64,000 bases of DNA. It comes from Plutella xylostella (lineage: Eukaryota; Arthropoda; Insecta; Lepidoptera; Plutellidae). Below the pieces are notes generated by a model. That model worked only from the letters and a program-made list of their open reading frames with translations, ran no database searches and was not told the DNA's origin. Each line of letters begins with the position of its first letter. The first letter of the stretch is position 1. The position numbers were made by a program, and so were the translations under genes. Positions 32,126 to 46,000 of the stretch are shown here, in pieces. Location of the stretch: positions 9,372,001 to 9,436,000 of the forward strand of contig NC_063997.1 in NCBI RefSeq assembly GCF_932276165.1. Direction: 5' to 3'.

Positions 32126-34049
32126 TAGAGAATAAAATGACTGTTTACTAATGGGTGGTTTTTCAACCTACCCATCATTTTGTTCCCGAGTGGATTCACG
32201 TTGACCAATTATTTATTATTAGCTATTTTAGCTAGGAAAATGTTATGAAAAAATTTAATTTCAAAAAGTTGATGTTATAAAAATGGTGATTTTCAGTTTA
32301 TTCTGAATGTATTCAGTTATGTTTGTTCGCGATTATCTCGCGTGTTCAGAAAAGTATTTGTTTAATAATAGATTTTTATACTAATTCATAATGCTATGAA
32401 GTTATTGTACATATATGTATATGGATTATTATGTAAAGTTTTATGTTAGAGGTATATGGGACAAACGTTACATAAAATTATTTGAATATTATGTTGTAAT
32501 AAAATTTATATTTAAAGTTTACAAAGCATATTTTTTTGGCAACTTATGTAGGATGTGATGTCATGGTAGGGATTAGGTACGGTGTGAGTGAATTAATTAA
32601 AAGATTATTATTATTCTTAGCTTTTATTTATGTAAGAATTATGGATACAAATCACGATTTTATATCAAATATTTTTAAAATGTCGTGATAGAAACAGGAA
32701 ATTGTACAATTTTCTTAAAAGCAGTCTCGATCGATGTACTGGAGTACCGATCGGCCACGCGGCTGTGGTATATATAATGGCTTATTCTTTTATATAAAGT
32801 AAAAAGGCAGGCACGTTTATCTTAATATCTAAAATACAATTGTAACAAAACTCAATCCCCTTACATATAATATTTTATCACAACTTGTGATGATGCAATG
32901 GCTACGCGACGGGCAGCTGCCGCTCGGAATATCGCAATAGTCGTTTAAATGACTAAACGAAATATAATAGCAAAACAGTAAATATAAAATTAAAAATCTC
33001 TTAACAAAATCTAAAAAATATTGCATAAAACTTTCATTCAATTATTATTACAATTATTATTTACTGAATTATACATTTCGGTTTAAAAGAAGTGCGCGGT
33101 GAGGTGTCATAATCTTCACCTATGTTTTCATATCGTGCTTTGAATTACTCTGGACATCATAATTATTCAAATTGAAATTTAAACCGTGCTAACGCATCAA
33201 CTATCTTCTACAAAAATATTTTCTACTCATTTACTTGTCAAGTGTACATTACCTATTACACATAATAAAAAAAGAAAATAAATAGGCACATCACATTCAT
33301 AACGAATGTCTTAAAAAACTTAACTATCTATGTCGGTACATTAACCTAAACAAAATGGTTTACTAAATTAATTTGTTAACAATCCACAATTTGATTGCAG
33401 GTGTTAGAAATTACTTGTATGGCTTCAACTGTTTGTACTCAAATAAAAATAATTGTTTAAAACTCTAAGCTCGCTGTTTTCAAGGTGAAGTGTGAAATAT
33501 ACTCATCACTCATTGGTGCCCAAAAACTAAATGCGAAACCAATTCGTTAGTTTTGTAAAAGTTATATTTTTCAGTAGTATTTGAAATGGATACTCAAATA
33601 ATAATACATCCAAATGTAATTACTTAATAAAAAAAAACATTAAGTAGCAAAACTATTCATACAAAATGCTTTCCTTAAAATATTAATAATATTTTGTAAA
33701 CGGAGGGGATAAAATGTTAAATATACTTAATAATTTACAACTAAAAACGCGATGCTCTGTTAATAATATTGTCATACCTTATACAAATAGAAAGCATTAA
33801 CTATATTCAGTAATTTAACTTTACTGTGGCAGTTTTTCGGCTGTCCACGTTAAGTAACCAAATATTTCTTTTGAAGTACATACAAAAACAGTATCAAATA
33901 AATCTTAACTTATTTAAATTAAGGTGGATGAATTTAAAATAGCACTTTGATTTATTTTTTTAATTCTACCAACACGTTCCACGTTCAAATTTCGAACTTT
34001 TTAATCACAAAAAAATAAATCAAAGTGGTCTTTCTTATCTGTGTTGTCC
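32126..34049. other. Intergenic DNA between copy 3 and l(2)gl, two genes in convergent orientation
   Basis: AT-rich DNA expected to hold the 3' UTRs of both genes. A plus-strand AATAAA at 32131 fits copy 3. On the minus strand, an AATAAA is given by TTTATT at 33951. The only structure seen is the inverted repeat at 33943-34027. Confidence 0.45.
33943..34027. repeat. Perfect 19-bp inverted repeat just after the l(2)gl stop
   Basis: CACTTTGATTTATTTTTTT at 33943-33961 and its exact reverse complement at 34009-34027, with a 47-base spacer. Each arm has an AATAAA on one strand, so a hairpin could offer polyadenylation signals on either strand. It may be a small MITE or a 3'-end element. Confidence 0.75.
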
Positions 34050-37000
34050 TTAGTGTGTTTCAGTGGGGGCGGGCGCGGGCGGCACGGGCACGGCGAGCGG
34101 CGTGCGCTGGCGGTCAAACATCTCCAGGATCAGCTTGGGGTCGGTCCCGGCCGGCACCGTCACTGTGCCCGTCTGTTCAACACCGCTCATGAGTACCACG
34201 TCACGTTCTTCTCTGCAACAATGCGTGGCGGCCGCGAGTGTCATTGTCTGTGGTCAGACTTGGCTGTTTGGCGCGGTACCTTTGCCGCGTCGGTTTGTCT
34301 ATGGTTGTCGCGGTTTATGGTTATGGAGGTTAGACCCGGTGAGTGATACATTGAACATTTGGACACGAGCGGACGCCACAACATTGCGCAAGAGTAACAT
34401 TATATAATAAACAGTTTGTTAGTAAAAAATAATTTTAGGATTGGCTGACTATCCAAGAGACTTGTTATATTTCCATCTATCTAGGACTCGTTTTCAGAGA
34501 AACCATTAAGAGGGAAATAAAATATTCTTGAGTGCAAAAATAAGCTTATGGCATTGAATACTTTTGGGATACTTTCAGATACTATAATGACTTCAAAAAG
34601 GGGCCATGCAATTTGTTTCGTAAAATATAAGTAAAGTTGAATTATAAAGGCTATAAGCAAACGGTGGGTACCTCGATACGCGTGATGACTCCCTCCTCGC
34701 GACTGTGTTCTAGGACTACGAACAAAAACATTAAGCAATCGTCAAACAAACATATACAAATACATGTACATATAAACATATAGGACTCATGTGGCGTGTG
34801 ATAATTGTAGACTATTGTAAACAATCATGGCAGTGTAATTATAAAATGTAATAGAAATAACTTTTCACATTATGTAGTAATAGCGCTTATGCGCAAATTT
34901 CTCGCTGGGCAAAGATCTGCTTTATAGCGCTATTAAGCATGTAAATAGGATAACGAAATAATAAAAATTATTGCAGTGAAATATTTTTCTGGGTCTGCAG
35001 CAAGTGCCATGCAATTCCCTCAAACTCAGTATCAAAGACAGGTCTTGAACTCAATAGTAAAAGTCTCGCGTCATAAGCGACATCGATAATTTTATTTTTA
35101 AATGGTCTCAGTCCTATACCTGAAACCAGAAGGGCTAGCATGGGGTGCAATTAAGACGTGTCAAAAGTTATACGTCGCGCTCGCTCTTGAATCTGCGTGA
35201 TGCAAAACTTTTGTCACATCTTTAATGCGCCTGCGTGCTAGCCCTCGAGGTGTATGACTCGTAGGAACAAGGGTAAATGTTACGGGTGGGTATTCTCCAA
35301 GCGTGTCGTGACTTACTGTTCTCAGTGGCGGAAGTGGTGGTGGTGGTGGTGGTGTTTGTTTCGGCGCCGTTCTCGTTGAGCTGCGTCCGCGTCGTGGTCT
35401 TCACCACCATGGAGCTCGTGTTCACTTGAGAGTTCTGTTCATAGTCGGTACTTAGAATTAGTTTGGCACGCGCGGTTTTGAGTAAATGAGGCAAGCGTTT
35501 GAGTTGTAGTGCAACCTATCCTAGCTCAGACCTAGGTGGTAAAGGAGATTTATTAGTCTTTGTTGAATAAATTGTGTGATAGAGTTCATGGGAAAGTACG
35601 ATAACAACCATGATAGATTAATAAACACAACGACGAAAAGCGACGTGTCTCGTTCCGTTCTATTTCATTCATCATCATCACGACCCATTACGTCCCCACT
35701 GCTGGGGCACGGGTCTCCTTCCAATGAAGGAAGGATTTAGGCCTAGTCCACCACGCTGGCCAAGTGCGGGTTGGTGGACCCCAACACAAGCAAGCTTGTG
35801 CTGAGAGAGTTGTCGGGTAAGTGGGCAACCCGACTGTCAGATGTTTTCAAGCCGCCCGAAGGCCTCTGACTAGGCTTAACGACTGCTGCCGAAGCAGCAA
35901 CCGGGACCCACGGCTTAACGTGCCGTCCGAAGCACGGAAGCGTCCAGAAAAGCACCACTTGAAATTGGTCACCCATCCAATGGCTGACCGTGTCAGTTGT
36001 TGCTTAACCTCAGCGATCAGTTACAATCACTGAGGCCCGCTCGACTACGGACGCTTCTTCTATTTCATTACGGTGCATTATTTATCACCCCCACAACAGA
36101 ACCAAGTATGCTACTTCAATAATTCTGTGAAGGCTTGGCTGATCTTAACATGGGGGCGTGGCTTATTATTGCATGTGCGTTCTATAAGATTATTAGCTGT
36201 CATATTTTGCAACGCGCTAAATAATCCATGTATAGTCCGCGCTGTCCGCGACACCACTGAAGTCCGATAGCCGTTACTGTTTTTCAACATAGTAATATTT
36301 ACTCTTTGGCTGCACTCATAGATCTAAATGTCAGATATGATAGACTAGGTTAGTTCCCGATTTTGCCGTAACACTTCAGTCGGGGCGCGCACTCAATCAC
36401 TATTTTTAACACCCTTCTTTTAAACTCAAATTCGTTCCCTATTTCCCCAAATTTATTTTCGCCCTACAGCGTACCCCACCCCGTGACCAGCCCGCACTGA
36501 CCTGCAAGTTGATGTTGAGCTCGCCCTGGTCTTGTGGCGCGGCGGTGTGGTCGCGCACCGAGTCCACCGTGATGTCCGCCGACGCCGCCGTCACGTCGTG
36601 CACTGTTTCCGACGTCTCCTCCTGGGGATAGATAGATGTAGTAAAAGGAAGAGAGAAAACATCATCTGCTCTCGACTGCGCTTGGGCAAAGAGAGAGTTA
36701 AGCCTTAGGTTCCATTCGACTGCTCTGCACCAGGAACCTCTAGAACTCTAGAGATACATAGAATAGAATACAAGGGGAACCGGAGAATGGGGCAGATGTT
36801 CATTGTTTATTTAGCTTTGCAGCGAACTTTAAGGCTGACGGTGCCTTAACGCTGGTAAACCGTTACGTACGTAAAATATGTTAATAATGTTTTACCTAAA
36901 GGTGGAAACTTGTTAGACCTAAGTTATCTTTAGTTTATTTTTAGATTATTATATTTACTTAGTTAAGTTTTCCAAAAAAAAAATAAAAAAAAATAAGTAA

Positions 37001-40000
37001 CTATTATAAAGCTTAACATCATAGGATACTTTTATCAAAGACTTCCCTCGGGAATAACGATGTATAGCTCGCACCATTAAGCTAATAAATAAAGCACTAA
37101 GCTCACCTTAGCGTCTCCGTTAGTGAGTGGTGCTTCTTCGGTGGGTCCTCGCAGCGCCGCGGCCCACGGCGGCAGCGGCACGTGGCAGCGAGCCACTGTC
37201 ACCTGGAAATTATATTAAGTATTTACTTTAAGGGCATGTGCAAATGCAAACATAGCACGGACTTTGCGATCAGTTTGACCCTTGCTGTGGATTGTTCAGG
37301 ACGTAAACAATGTTGTTAAAATATCATAATAATTACCCTAAACAAATACCTGAAGTGTAAGCTCTGATAATTTAAGAATTGTCAGCCAACTTCTGTTAGT
37401 ACTTTCATCATAATTATCAGCAATGTCATTAAAAAAAATACTTAAGATAGCGTAGGTAAAAAGTACGCAAACTTTTTCGTTTGTAAAATATTCAAACTAA
37501 CAGATAAAGACTGACCCAATTTACAATAAGTAGTTTAGTTCAGTTGTTTACCTTGGTGGCGGAGAGCGTGATCCGCTGCAGCTCGGACGAGGAGTGCAGG
37601 TACAGCGCCTCGCCGCGCTTCGAGAAGCACAGGCTTGAAATGCCGCTGCGGACAAATGGATACATGTTAGCATTATTACACAAAATTAAGTTTTCTTGGA
37701 TGTGAAGTAAGATTTAGACTTCTCGTAGTTACAGTTTGGATAGATTCAGAATGAAGGAAATCGGCCGATTTAACTCTATATTCTACTTATATTTGAAACT
37801 CTCGATACTCTTTCACCTAACAACTAATGGACGAAATTTCACGAAATTTGGTAGGAATGCCGGCAGCTGATTCCCTGTAATAGCTCATAAGCAACTTTTA
37901 ATCCCGATTTTGAACGGCCGCAATTTTATAGCGTAGCATATAAGCTAATTTTTATCCCGGAAATCCCACGGGAAACTAGCTAATATGCAGCAACGTCCAT
38001 TCTGTATATAAAACCAGTCACTATAAGCTACTCTCCGTTCGAAAAATGTCTTTTTGTCAGTAAATATCCTCACTTGATGTCCTCCTTGCGCACGGCGGCG
38101 GCGTTGAGCTGGCGGCGCAGGTCGGGGCTCAGCACCAGGCAGTCGCCGAGGTTGGTGAGGCACAGCACGCACCACTCGCGGTGGCGCGATGAGGCGGGGC
38201 CGCACGAGAACCACGAGTAGGAGGTGCGCCGGACCTGCGGGGGGGAGGGGGGTGAGTATTGATGAAACAGATAGAAACCTGATGGTTATAAAAGATAAAG
38301 ATATTTTATTTGCTAGAATATTATGTTAAATAATACTCATACATTTTATAATGTCCAAAACACTCTTCCGTTTCAAATTATATGATGCATGCTAATGTTT
38401 CGCCAGACACCAGTATATTGACCTGACGGATATACCCTCCGGATCATTTAAAAAACTTGGAAAGAACATTGTTATCAAAGGGGTATATTGCTAATTGAAT
38501 TCGTTCAACTGATTAGCTCCCTCGCTACCGCCAAGCGCCAAAACTAGTCTCTGAATGAAATAAGCAACTATCCCGCTGTGCTTTTCATTATGAATAATGT
38601 TTAATGTTGTCGAAATACGTTGGCCTAGCGTTGTTTTCCATATATTTCTCAGGAGTCATGACACAAATGAAATACAAAACCGCATCGCAATGTGGACTCG
38701 CTCTTATGTAATAAATAAATAAAAGTTGTCACCAACCCTGGCGCCCTCATGGGCGGTGAGCTTGTACTTGTTGTGCGGCTTGAGCGAGGGCAGCGTGAAG
38801 ATCTTGAACTGCTCCTCCGAGGTGATGAGCACGCGCGGCGCGCCTGCCTCCGGCAGCGGCGCCGTGCCGCGCTCCATCTGACGGGGGAAATGTGCAACTT
38901 TAAGTTACCTATTTGTGGTAAAGTTTTAGAGACTGTTTGTCTTCAGAAAAATCCTGCTTTTCAGGAAGATTATCGTCGAGTCGGGACAGCGTCGAATGGC
39001 GATCTAAACCGCACGAACAACGATAATCGGTATTAACAAGAAAACCAACTTTTCATGAAAAAATTGTTACCAATTACTGTCCACTTATAAAACGTTTTAG
39101 GTTCTCTTGGAGACGCCATTACAAATTATTCTTCTGTCGCGCTTCAACCGCTGTCTTATAATGCGGTTTAGTGAGTACATTACAAGATAAAGCCTATTGA
39201 GTAATATCCTCATTTTTTTAATTTAATTAATTCTAAAATCTTGTTCTGTTAAATTAATAAATAAAGCAGTATTAAATTCTATTCTCACGTCGCTAGGGTC
39301 GGGGTCCAGCACGGTGATGCCTATGACCGGGGCTCGGTGCTTCAGCTGGATCTCCTTGGCGAGCTGGCAGGTCGGCGACTCGTCTTTCCGCTTGTTGGTG
39401 TTGGGCACGGCGATCGTGAACGCGTACACGCCGCCGTTGTTCGTGCCCGCCCAGAGGGTTGGGGTCGCTGTTTGCGCTGCGGGTAGAATAGAATATTAAT
39501 TTATTGAACACCCCATAAATCAGACATACAAAAACATACTTATAGACTAGAATCAATGAAAAATAGGCGGCCTTATCGCTGAGAGCGATCTCTTACAGGC
39601 TGTTTGCGCTGGGGGTACGGAAAGATAATAAACGTAAAAAAAAAGTATTAAGTCTGGGGCAAAGAAAGCGCGTGGTGATACGGAAAGATAAAAACCGTAA
39701 GAAAAAATCGTAGAACATTTTTGGGTAAAGAACTCTATAGTAAAAAGTCACGTGACCACTGACCAAGAAAGTTTCAATAGAAAATGTATTTTTTTTCGCC
39801 AATTTCGAAATTCAGATTTCATGTTCGGGCTTAGATATAGCATGCCGCACATGCAGGTTTCGGCTTGCTATTTTTGCAACAAACTGTATACCTAACTACA
39901 GCTGTCTCTGTCACACTTACAGTTGACGAGGAACGTGCGAGCGAAGTAGAGACAGCGCACCATGGAGCCGAACGCGTCGTCGGTGGACCTCGCCTCTATA

Positions 40001-43000
40001 GCGCGCTCCACGGGCTTCACGTCCGCGTCTTCCAGGGGCTTGTCCAGCGGCTTCTTCGGGGGCTGGAAGGAAATAATAATGTTTATACTTGTGGACTTTA
40101 GGCATAAGTATGTACCTATAGCGGCGTTTTGTTAAAGTCGAATGTTATTGAAGTGTTATGTCAACCGAATAAAACAAAAAGTTATTGTATCGAAGATTGT
40201 CTTTCCGACTGACATGGTGACATGCTTTTTCAGGTGGCTATATCCTCGATTATAACCACTTTAAATGTGGCAAGACCTGTATTTATTATTTATTTACAAT
40301 AAACCCCTAGGTTTGCTGTTAGCGGTCTACTAAGGCATCACTAAAGGTTAGGTGTGCAGAATTCAAATCAGCACATATTACACTCATCTACACTGATCCT
40401 TGGCGGTGGTGGCGAGCCGCTTAGAGCGGTCTTGCGCAGGTGTCGGAGTCAAGCCCGCACATATTATACGGACTCAGCAGTCTCAGCACTGACTACCGTA
40501 GGTTTTCAAAATTCACACCGTCACATATTACACTCGTCTACACACGCAGGTTACTGCGTGGGCGAGGTGGGGCTGGCGGCGGTGGTGGCGCGGCCCTTGC
40601 GAAGGCGTCGGAATCATACCCGCACATATAACATATAACAGTGACTCAGCACTGACTACGGTAGGTTTTCAAAATCCACACCTGCACATATTACACTAAC
40701 CTGCGTGGGCGAGGTGGGGCTGGCGGCGGTGGCGGCGCGGCGCTGCGAGCGGCCCTTGCGCAGGCGTCGGAGTCGAACCCGCACATATTACACTAACCCA
40801 GCACTGACTACGGTAGGTCTTCAAAATTCACATCTGCACACATTACACTAACCTGTGTGGGCGAGGTGGGGCTGGCGGCGGTGGTGGCGCGGCGCTGCGA
40901 GCGGCCCTTGCGCAGGCGCCGGAACGACTCGCGTAAAGACTTCTTGAACGACTTGCGCCGCGAGATCGGCGTGTCGCCCGCGCCGCTGTGGTCTGTCGGG
41001 TAGGTAAATATTGTAGAAATAATTATTGGAGAAATTGATTACTAGTGGCGGGTACACAACAGTGAATAAGTCAGGGGAACCCGAACACAATAATTATCAG
41101 ATTCTAATGCAAGACTGTACTAATGCATGAGTTGTACAGTGCAAATGTGCGAGGGCCGTGGCTCGAGTCGGGTCGGTAAGCGCCATGATACCGGTGCTTA
41201 TCACAATTAAATGTAGCCCCTATCACCAGCATGCTGTAGATGCATGAAATCTCTCGCTATAGCCTCTCAGTCTCAGCACATATAAACGTAATGTAAAGGG
41301 ATCGCCTATTTTTTTCTGTCAACCAGGCGTTCGTGAGCTTGCGTTCTTGGTTGCCTTTAATCTAAACTAATAGACATCGAGAAAATCCGTTGACAATACA
41401 ATCTAAACCCACTCACCATGCTGCAGCGTACACAAGTGCGTCAACGCGGTAGCCCTCGTCGCATCAGTGAGCGCCAGGCCGTGCGCGGTGCCGGCGCACA
41501 CGAGCCCCCACTCCCACGCCGCGGCTAGCGACGTGACGGCGGCCGGTGGGACGAGCTGGGTCACTGATGTTACCTGCGGGTGGATGGGACGGTTTAGAGG
41601 GATTTGTTACAACCGGATAGAAAAGCTAACTTTACAAAAGAACAAGTGCCAAAACCAGGACAAGTTTGTTAGGTTAACAATTATTCGGTTTTTCATTTAG
41701 TTACGGAATATTATAATCTTCCACCTTTTACCCGTTGCAAAGTCGGACACTATCTATCTATCTAAGCTGTAATGGGCTTGTTTCTTCAGCCAACAGCACA
41801 ACAACATGAATAAATTACAACGGAAACATCCACTGTATTCGTCTCACGAGCGGCTAATGACGATATTGGTCAAGCTACGTGAATCGGATTGTACAAGGCA
41901 ATATTATTATAGTGTTCCTCATTTCGGTCAAGCTACATGAACCGCAGTACTTACATGGTAGCCCTGCTGGAAGGAGTAGGGGCCGGGCCGCAGCGTCAGC
42001 TGGTCGTGCCCCTTCCACACGAACCCGTCGCGGTCCGACACGATGTTCACTGAGAGAGTCTGTAGATAACAAGATCAATTATAATATACTGTAGTTTAGA
42101 TGCTCAGATTTATATGCTGTCGTAACATGGTCACGTTCATGACGTAAAATTTCATTCAAGTTTTTACGGGAAAAGTTAAAAATGGGTGCCATTGCTAATG
42201 CTAGAGCTGCCAAGAAGGCGGAAAGTTGCGACGAAATAGCATCACGGTTCGCGCAGCAGCGCACTGAAACTTCGTATATCGTCAAAAGCAGCCCTCGGTA
42301 GGCACTGCCAAGTACTGACCTTGACCTCAGCGGTGTTGGCGCTGGTCTTGAGGCTGGCCACGATGATCTGGCCGGCCGCGCCGCCGATCGTCAGCATGCC
42401 CGTCAGAGGACACAGGATCACCTAGAGTGGAGAGACGTTATGATGTTAGACCCAACCATACTCTTGGCAATGCAATTACTATACAGAATATTGCAAAAGT
42501 ACTAAAATAAGCCGAAAGCTACTCAAAAGGGAGTGAATTTCAGCTAACTCTACCGCTTTTACTAATACTTTTTCAACTATAAGAACTAATACTTTCGGTG
42601 AATAATGTCATGGAAGGTAAAAGGTAATCCATTAATTAGTTTCAGCTGCCTATTTTATTTACTTTTAAGTGATAAAATGTTTCCTACTTAGGCTACATTT
42701 CGTGACACGATAGCTGGACCACAAAAACTACATATAAAAATCTTACTCTCTTGACAGCGAGCCTGGGGTCGTCGCTGTAGGGGTCGAAGGTGCCGACTCG
42801 CTTGAACGGCGGCCATTCTTCCTCGTCGTTCTGCTCTGTGTTCTCCGCTATCTCTTCACCGCTGCAAAGACAAATTTTATTATTATTAGATAATTTATGA
42901 TATATGTTTACATGTAAGCTGGTGAAGGCAAATCACGAATAGTCTTACAGTCCAATAGTTTGTGGATTAAACAGGATTTGCAGGAGTAGTGTGTATTTAA

Positions 43001-46000
43001 ATATTATAGAGAAGGATTTTGGTTTTGTTACTTTTTGAAATTTGTTTATAAAAAAAACTATTTTCTATTGAAACAATATAAAGTACAGTTCCCCAAAATT
43101 GATACTGCACATAGAAATCTTCGTCATTGTTCGGCAACGTTCGTATTCCCGAGCGTTAGAAAACTATTATGTATTTAGAGTGGTTCAGTGCATTTTCTTC
43201 ATTAAATTTTAGTAGAATTATGTAATTGGTGCTAAAAGAGATAATTGATTTATCAGTAACGAAATTTGATTCAATAATTCATAATATTCCATAATATTAA
43301 AATTTACTTCGAAAATGTTACAGTAGGTACCTACTTTTCAAGTGTCTTACTGAAGCTGATGTAAAGATGGATGAAAGAAGGTTTGAATAACACAAGGTTT
43401 ATATTATAAGGAGAAATGGATTTCAAACACAGGTTTATATTAAAAAAATAAAATCTCAGTTCAAAAGTATTTACAGCGCTGATCATTCACAATAATATTA
43501 CAATTACAAACTTGGTCTTTTGGGTGTGGCTTTATTGGCAAAGTGAAGTCTATCAATGTGACGTATATTTTATTCTTAAATGTGCCTCATAATATGGCAT
43601 CGTCAAAAATAATTAAAGTTGAAATTAAATTCACATTTGAAAAAAATAACAAGAACGATGTGTAATTGCAGCTCTTTATAATTCCACAAAAGTAATATTG
43701 ATCTTGACCTTGAGACCCTTGACTGATCGGTGACAGCCACCGACCGCCCAAATTGTTTTCGATTATGTGTCACATGATATTGACTACTATTTCTTTCGAA
43801 CAAGGATCAAAATGCAAGTGCTCTTACGATTCAAAGATTCGGGTGTTTCCGGGAATACGACAGTTTGCGAAGATTTGCATGCGCATTATTAATATGGGAG
43901 AACTGTACCTGTAATTTTTTTATTAATATTATTTTTTAGACCTTAGCATAAAAAAATATAGCAATGAAACTTCTATAAGAAACTAAATAGCAAAGTGATA
44001 GATTATTAAATTATTATAGACTATGATAGCTACAGAATAAAAGTTAAAGACACTATTTCAAGAGGAAATAATAAATTATGTCTTTTAAATACTTATAATT
44101 ATATTAAGGGTCTGCAATAGGGAATCGAGGGTTGGCATTGTCATAGAATTATGTAGTAAATGATGCTCTACAGCCTTGAAAAAAATCACACAGGTAGTTG
44201 AAGAGTCTAGCTAGGTGCTGAATCATTCGAATTTAAGTAAATGATTATGGATAACTGTAAATTAATTTCAGAATATCAAGAAAAACCAGTCAATCACACT
44301 CCCGTATTGTAACAACTGTGTCGTAATTATAAAGAATTTTCATATGATTTTTATCATATTATAAAGTTAAAGGCTTGGACTAGGCGCTAAATACCTTGTT
44401 TTTTAATAAACACACACTTATTTTGTGTAAATTAATCCCAAACTTGAGCAATTTTTTTCCCTCAAATCTTCATACAAATATCTATGGCGGCTTTCTGTGT
44501 TATAAAATCATAAACACAAGTGACGTTTGACTCAGTTGGCCGCTGGCCTCCAAAGAAGGGTCACGTCGGTTTAGGCAGCACTGACAGCTCGCGATCTTAT
44601 CGTGTACAGATACAAAATCACTGCACATTGGTTGTCATTGCACTTTTTCAACTTTTATGACACCAACATAATTTGATTTGAAATTCTTCTTCTTCTTCTT
44701 CTGGTGCCGTCTCCTATCGAAGGTTGGCAATCATCCTGCTGATTTCCGTCTTGGAGGCCGCCGCACGGAACAATTCTCCTGTGCTCAGCTGGAACCACTG
44801 GCGTAGATTTTGCAGCCATGATGTCATTGGCCGCCCAGGCCTCCTCCTGCCTTGTATTTTCCCCTGTGTTATTACTTGGAGGAGTTCGTACTTGGGGTTT
44901 CGCATTATGTGGCCGAAGTATTCCAGCTTGCGTCTTTTTACGGTATTCAGTACCTCTGTGCCTTTTTTATTTAATCTTTGAAGGACTGTTACATTCCGAA
45001 CCTTCTGGACCCACGATATTTTGAGCATTCTCCGGTAAACCCACATCTCAAACGCTTCAAGGCGCTTGGCCATTCTCTCGGTGAGTGTCCAGGCTTCAGC
45101 TCCATATAGAAGGACGGAGAATACGTAGCATTTTGCTATACGCGTGCGTAGATTGAGGTTCAGGTTACGGTCACAGAGGACTTTTTCCATTTTTCGGAAG
45201 GCGCTACGAGCTTGTTCGATTCGGCATTTAATTTCGAGACTGTGATCTCCTTTGTCGTTGACTATAACACCCAGGTATTTGTATCGGCTCACTCTTTCAA
45301 GGTCTGTACCTTCAATGTTAATGGAGGAGTTTGGCTGTGGTCCTCGGCTTACTACCATGCATTTGAAATTGAGGAAGCATAATTCTTCCAGTATATTCAA
45401 TACATTAAATTAAATTAGATAGTGTGCAATATTCTCGTGATATTACAGTCTCGTAAAGGTCTGATGAGGAGCAGGAATATAGCGAATGGATCTAAGTGAT
45501 GACAATAACTTCTTCTACCTCTACATGCCTTGACTTATTGTTTATAAATTTCAATGATAAGGACTGTTTCACCGATGTAAAAGAATTAGGGTTTTCAGAT
45601 CATAAAGGAGTTATGTTTACGATGCCTATAGAGCAACCACGCATATCATACTTTTATGTAAATCGTCGAATTTTCTCTGAAAAAAATATAAATAAATTCA
45701 AAAACGAACTCTTAGCTATAAACTGGGAAGAAAAAATAAGACCTAATAATTCAGTAAATGAAAACTATAATTCATTCATTGAAACTCTACAGAAAATTCT
45801 TGATTTATGTATACCGCGAACACAGATAAAAATCTATACCAAATCAAAAAAAACCTACCTAACAAAAGGACTAAAGATATCTTGCAAGAATAAAAGATTA
45901 CTAAAAATACTAGCCTCTCAAACGAAAAGTACCGTTTTACAGGAGCACTACAAAACCTATTCAAAAATACTTAAAAAAGTAGCAAAGAAATCGAAAAAAC

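Noticed and set aside
35222..35494. 90-residue minus frame taken as a gene
   Set aside because: Only 35317-35434 within it is exon sequence of l(2)gl; the ends read through splice sites into intron.
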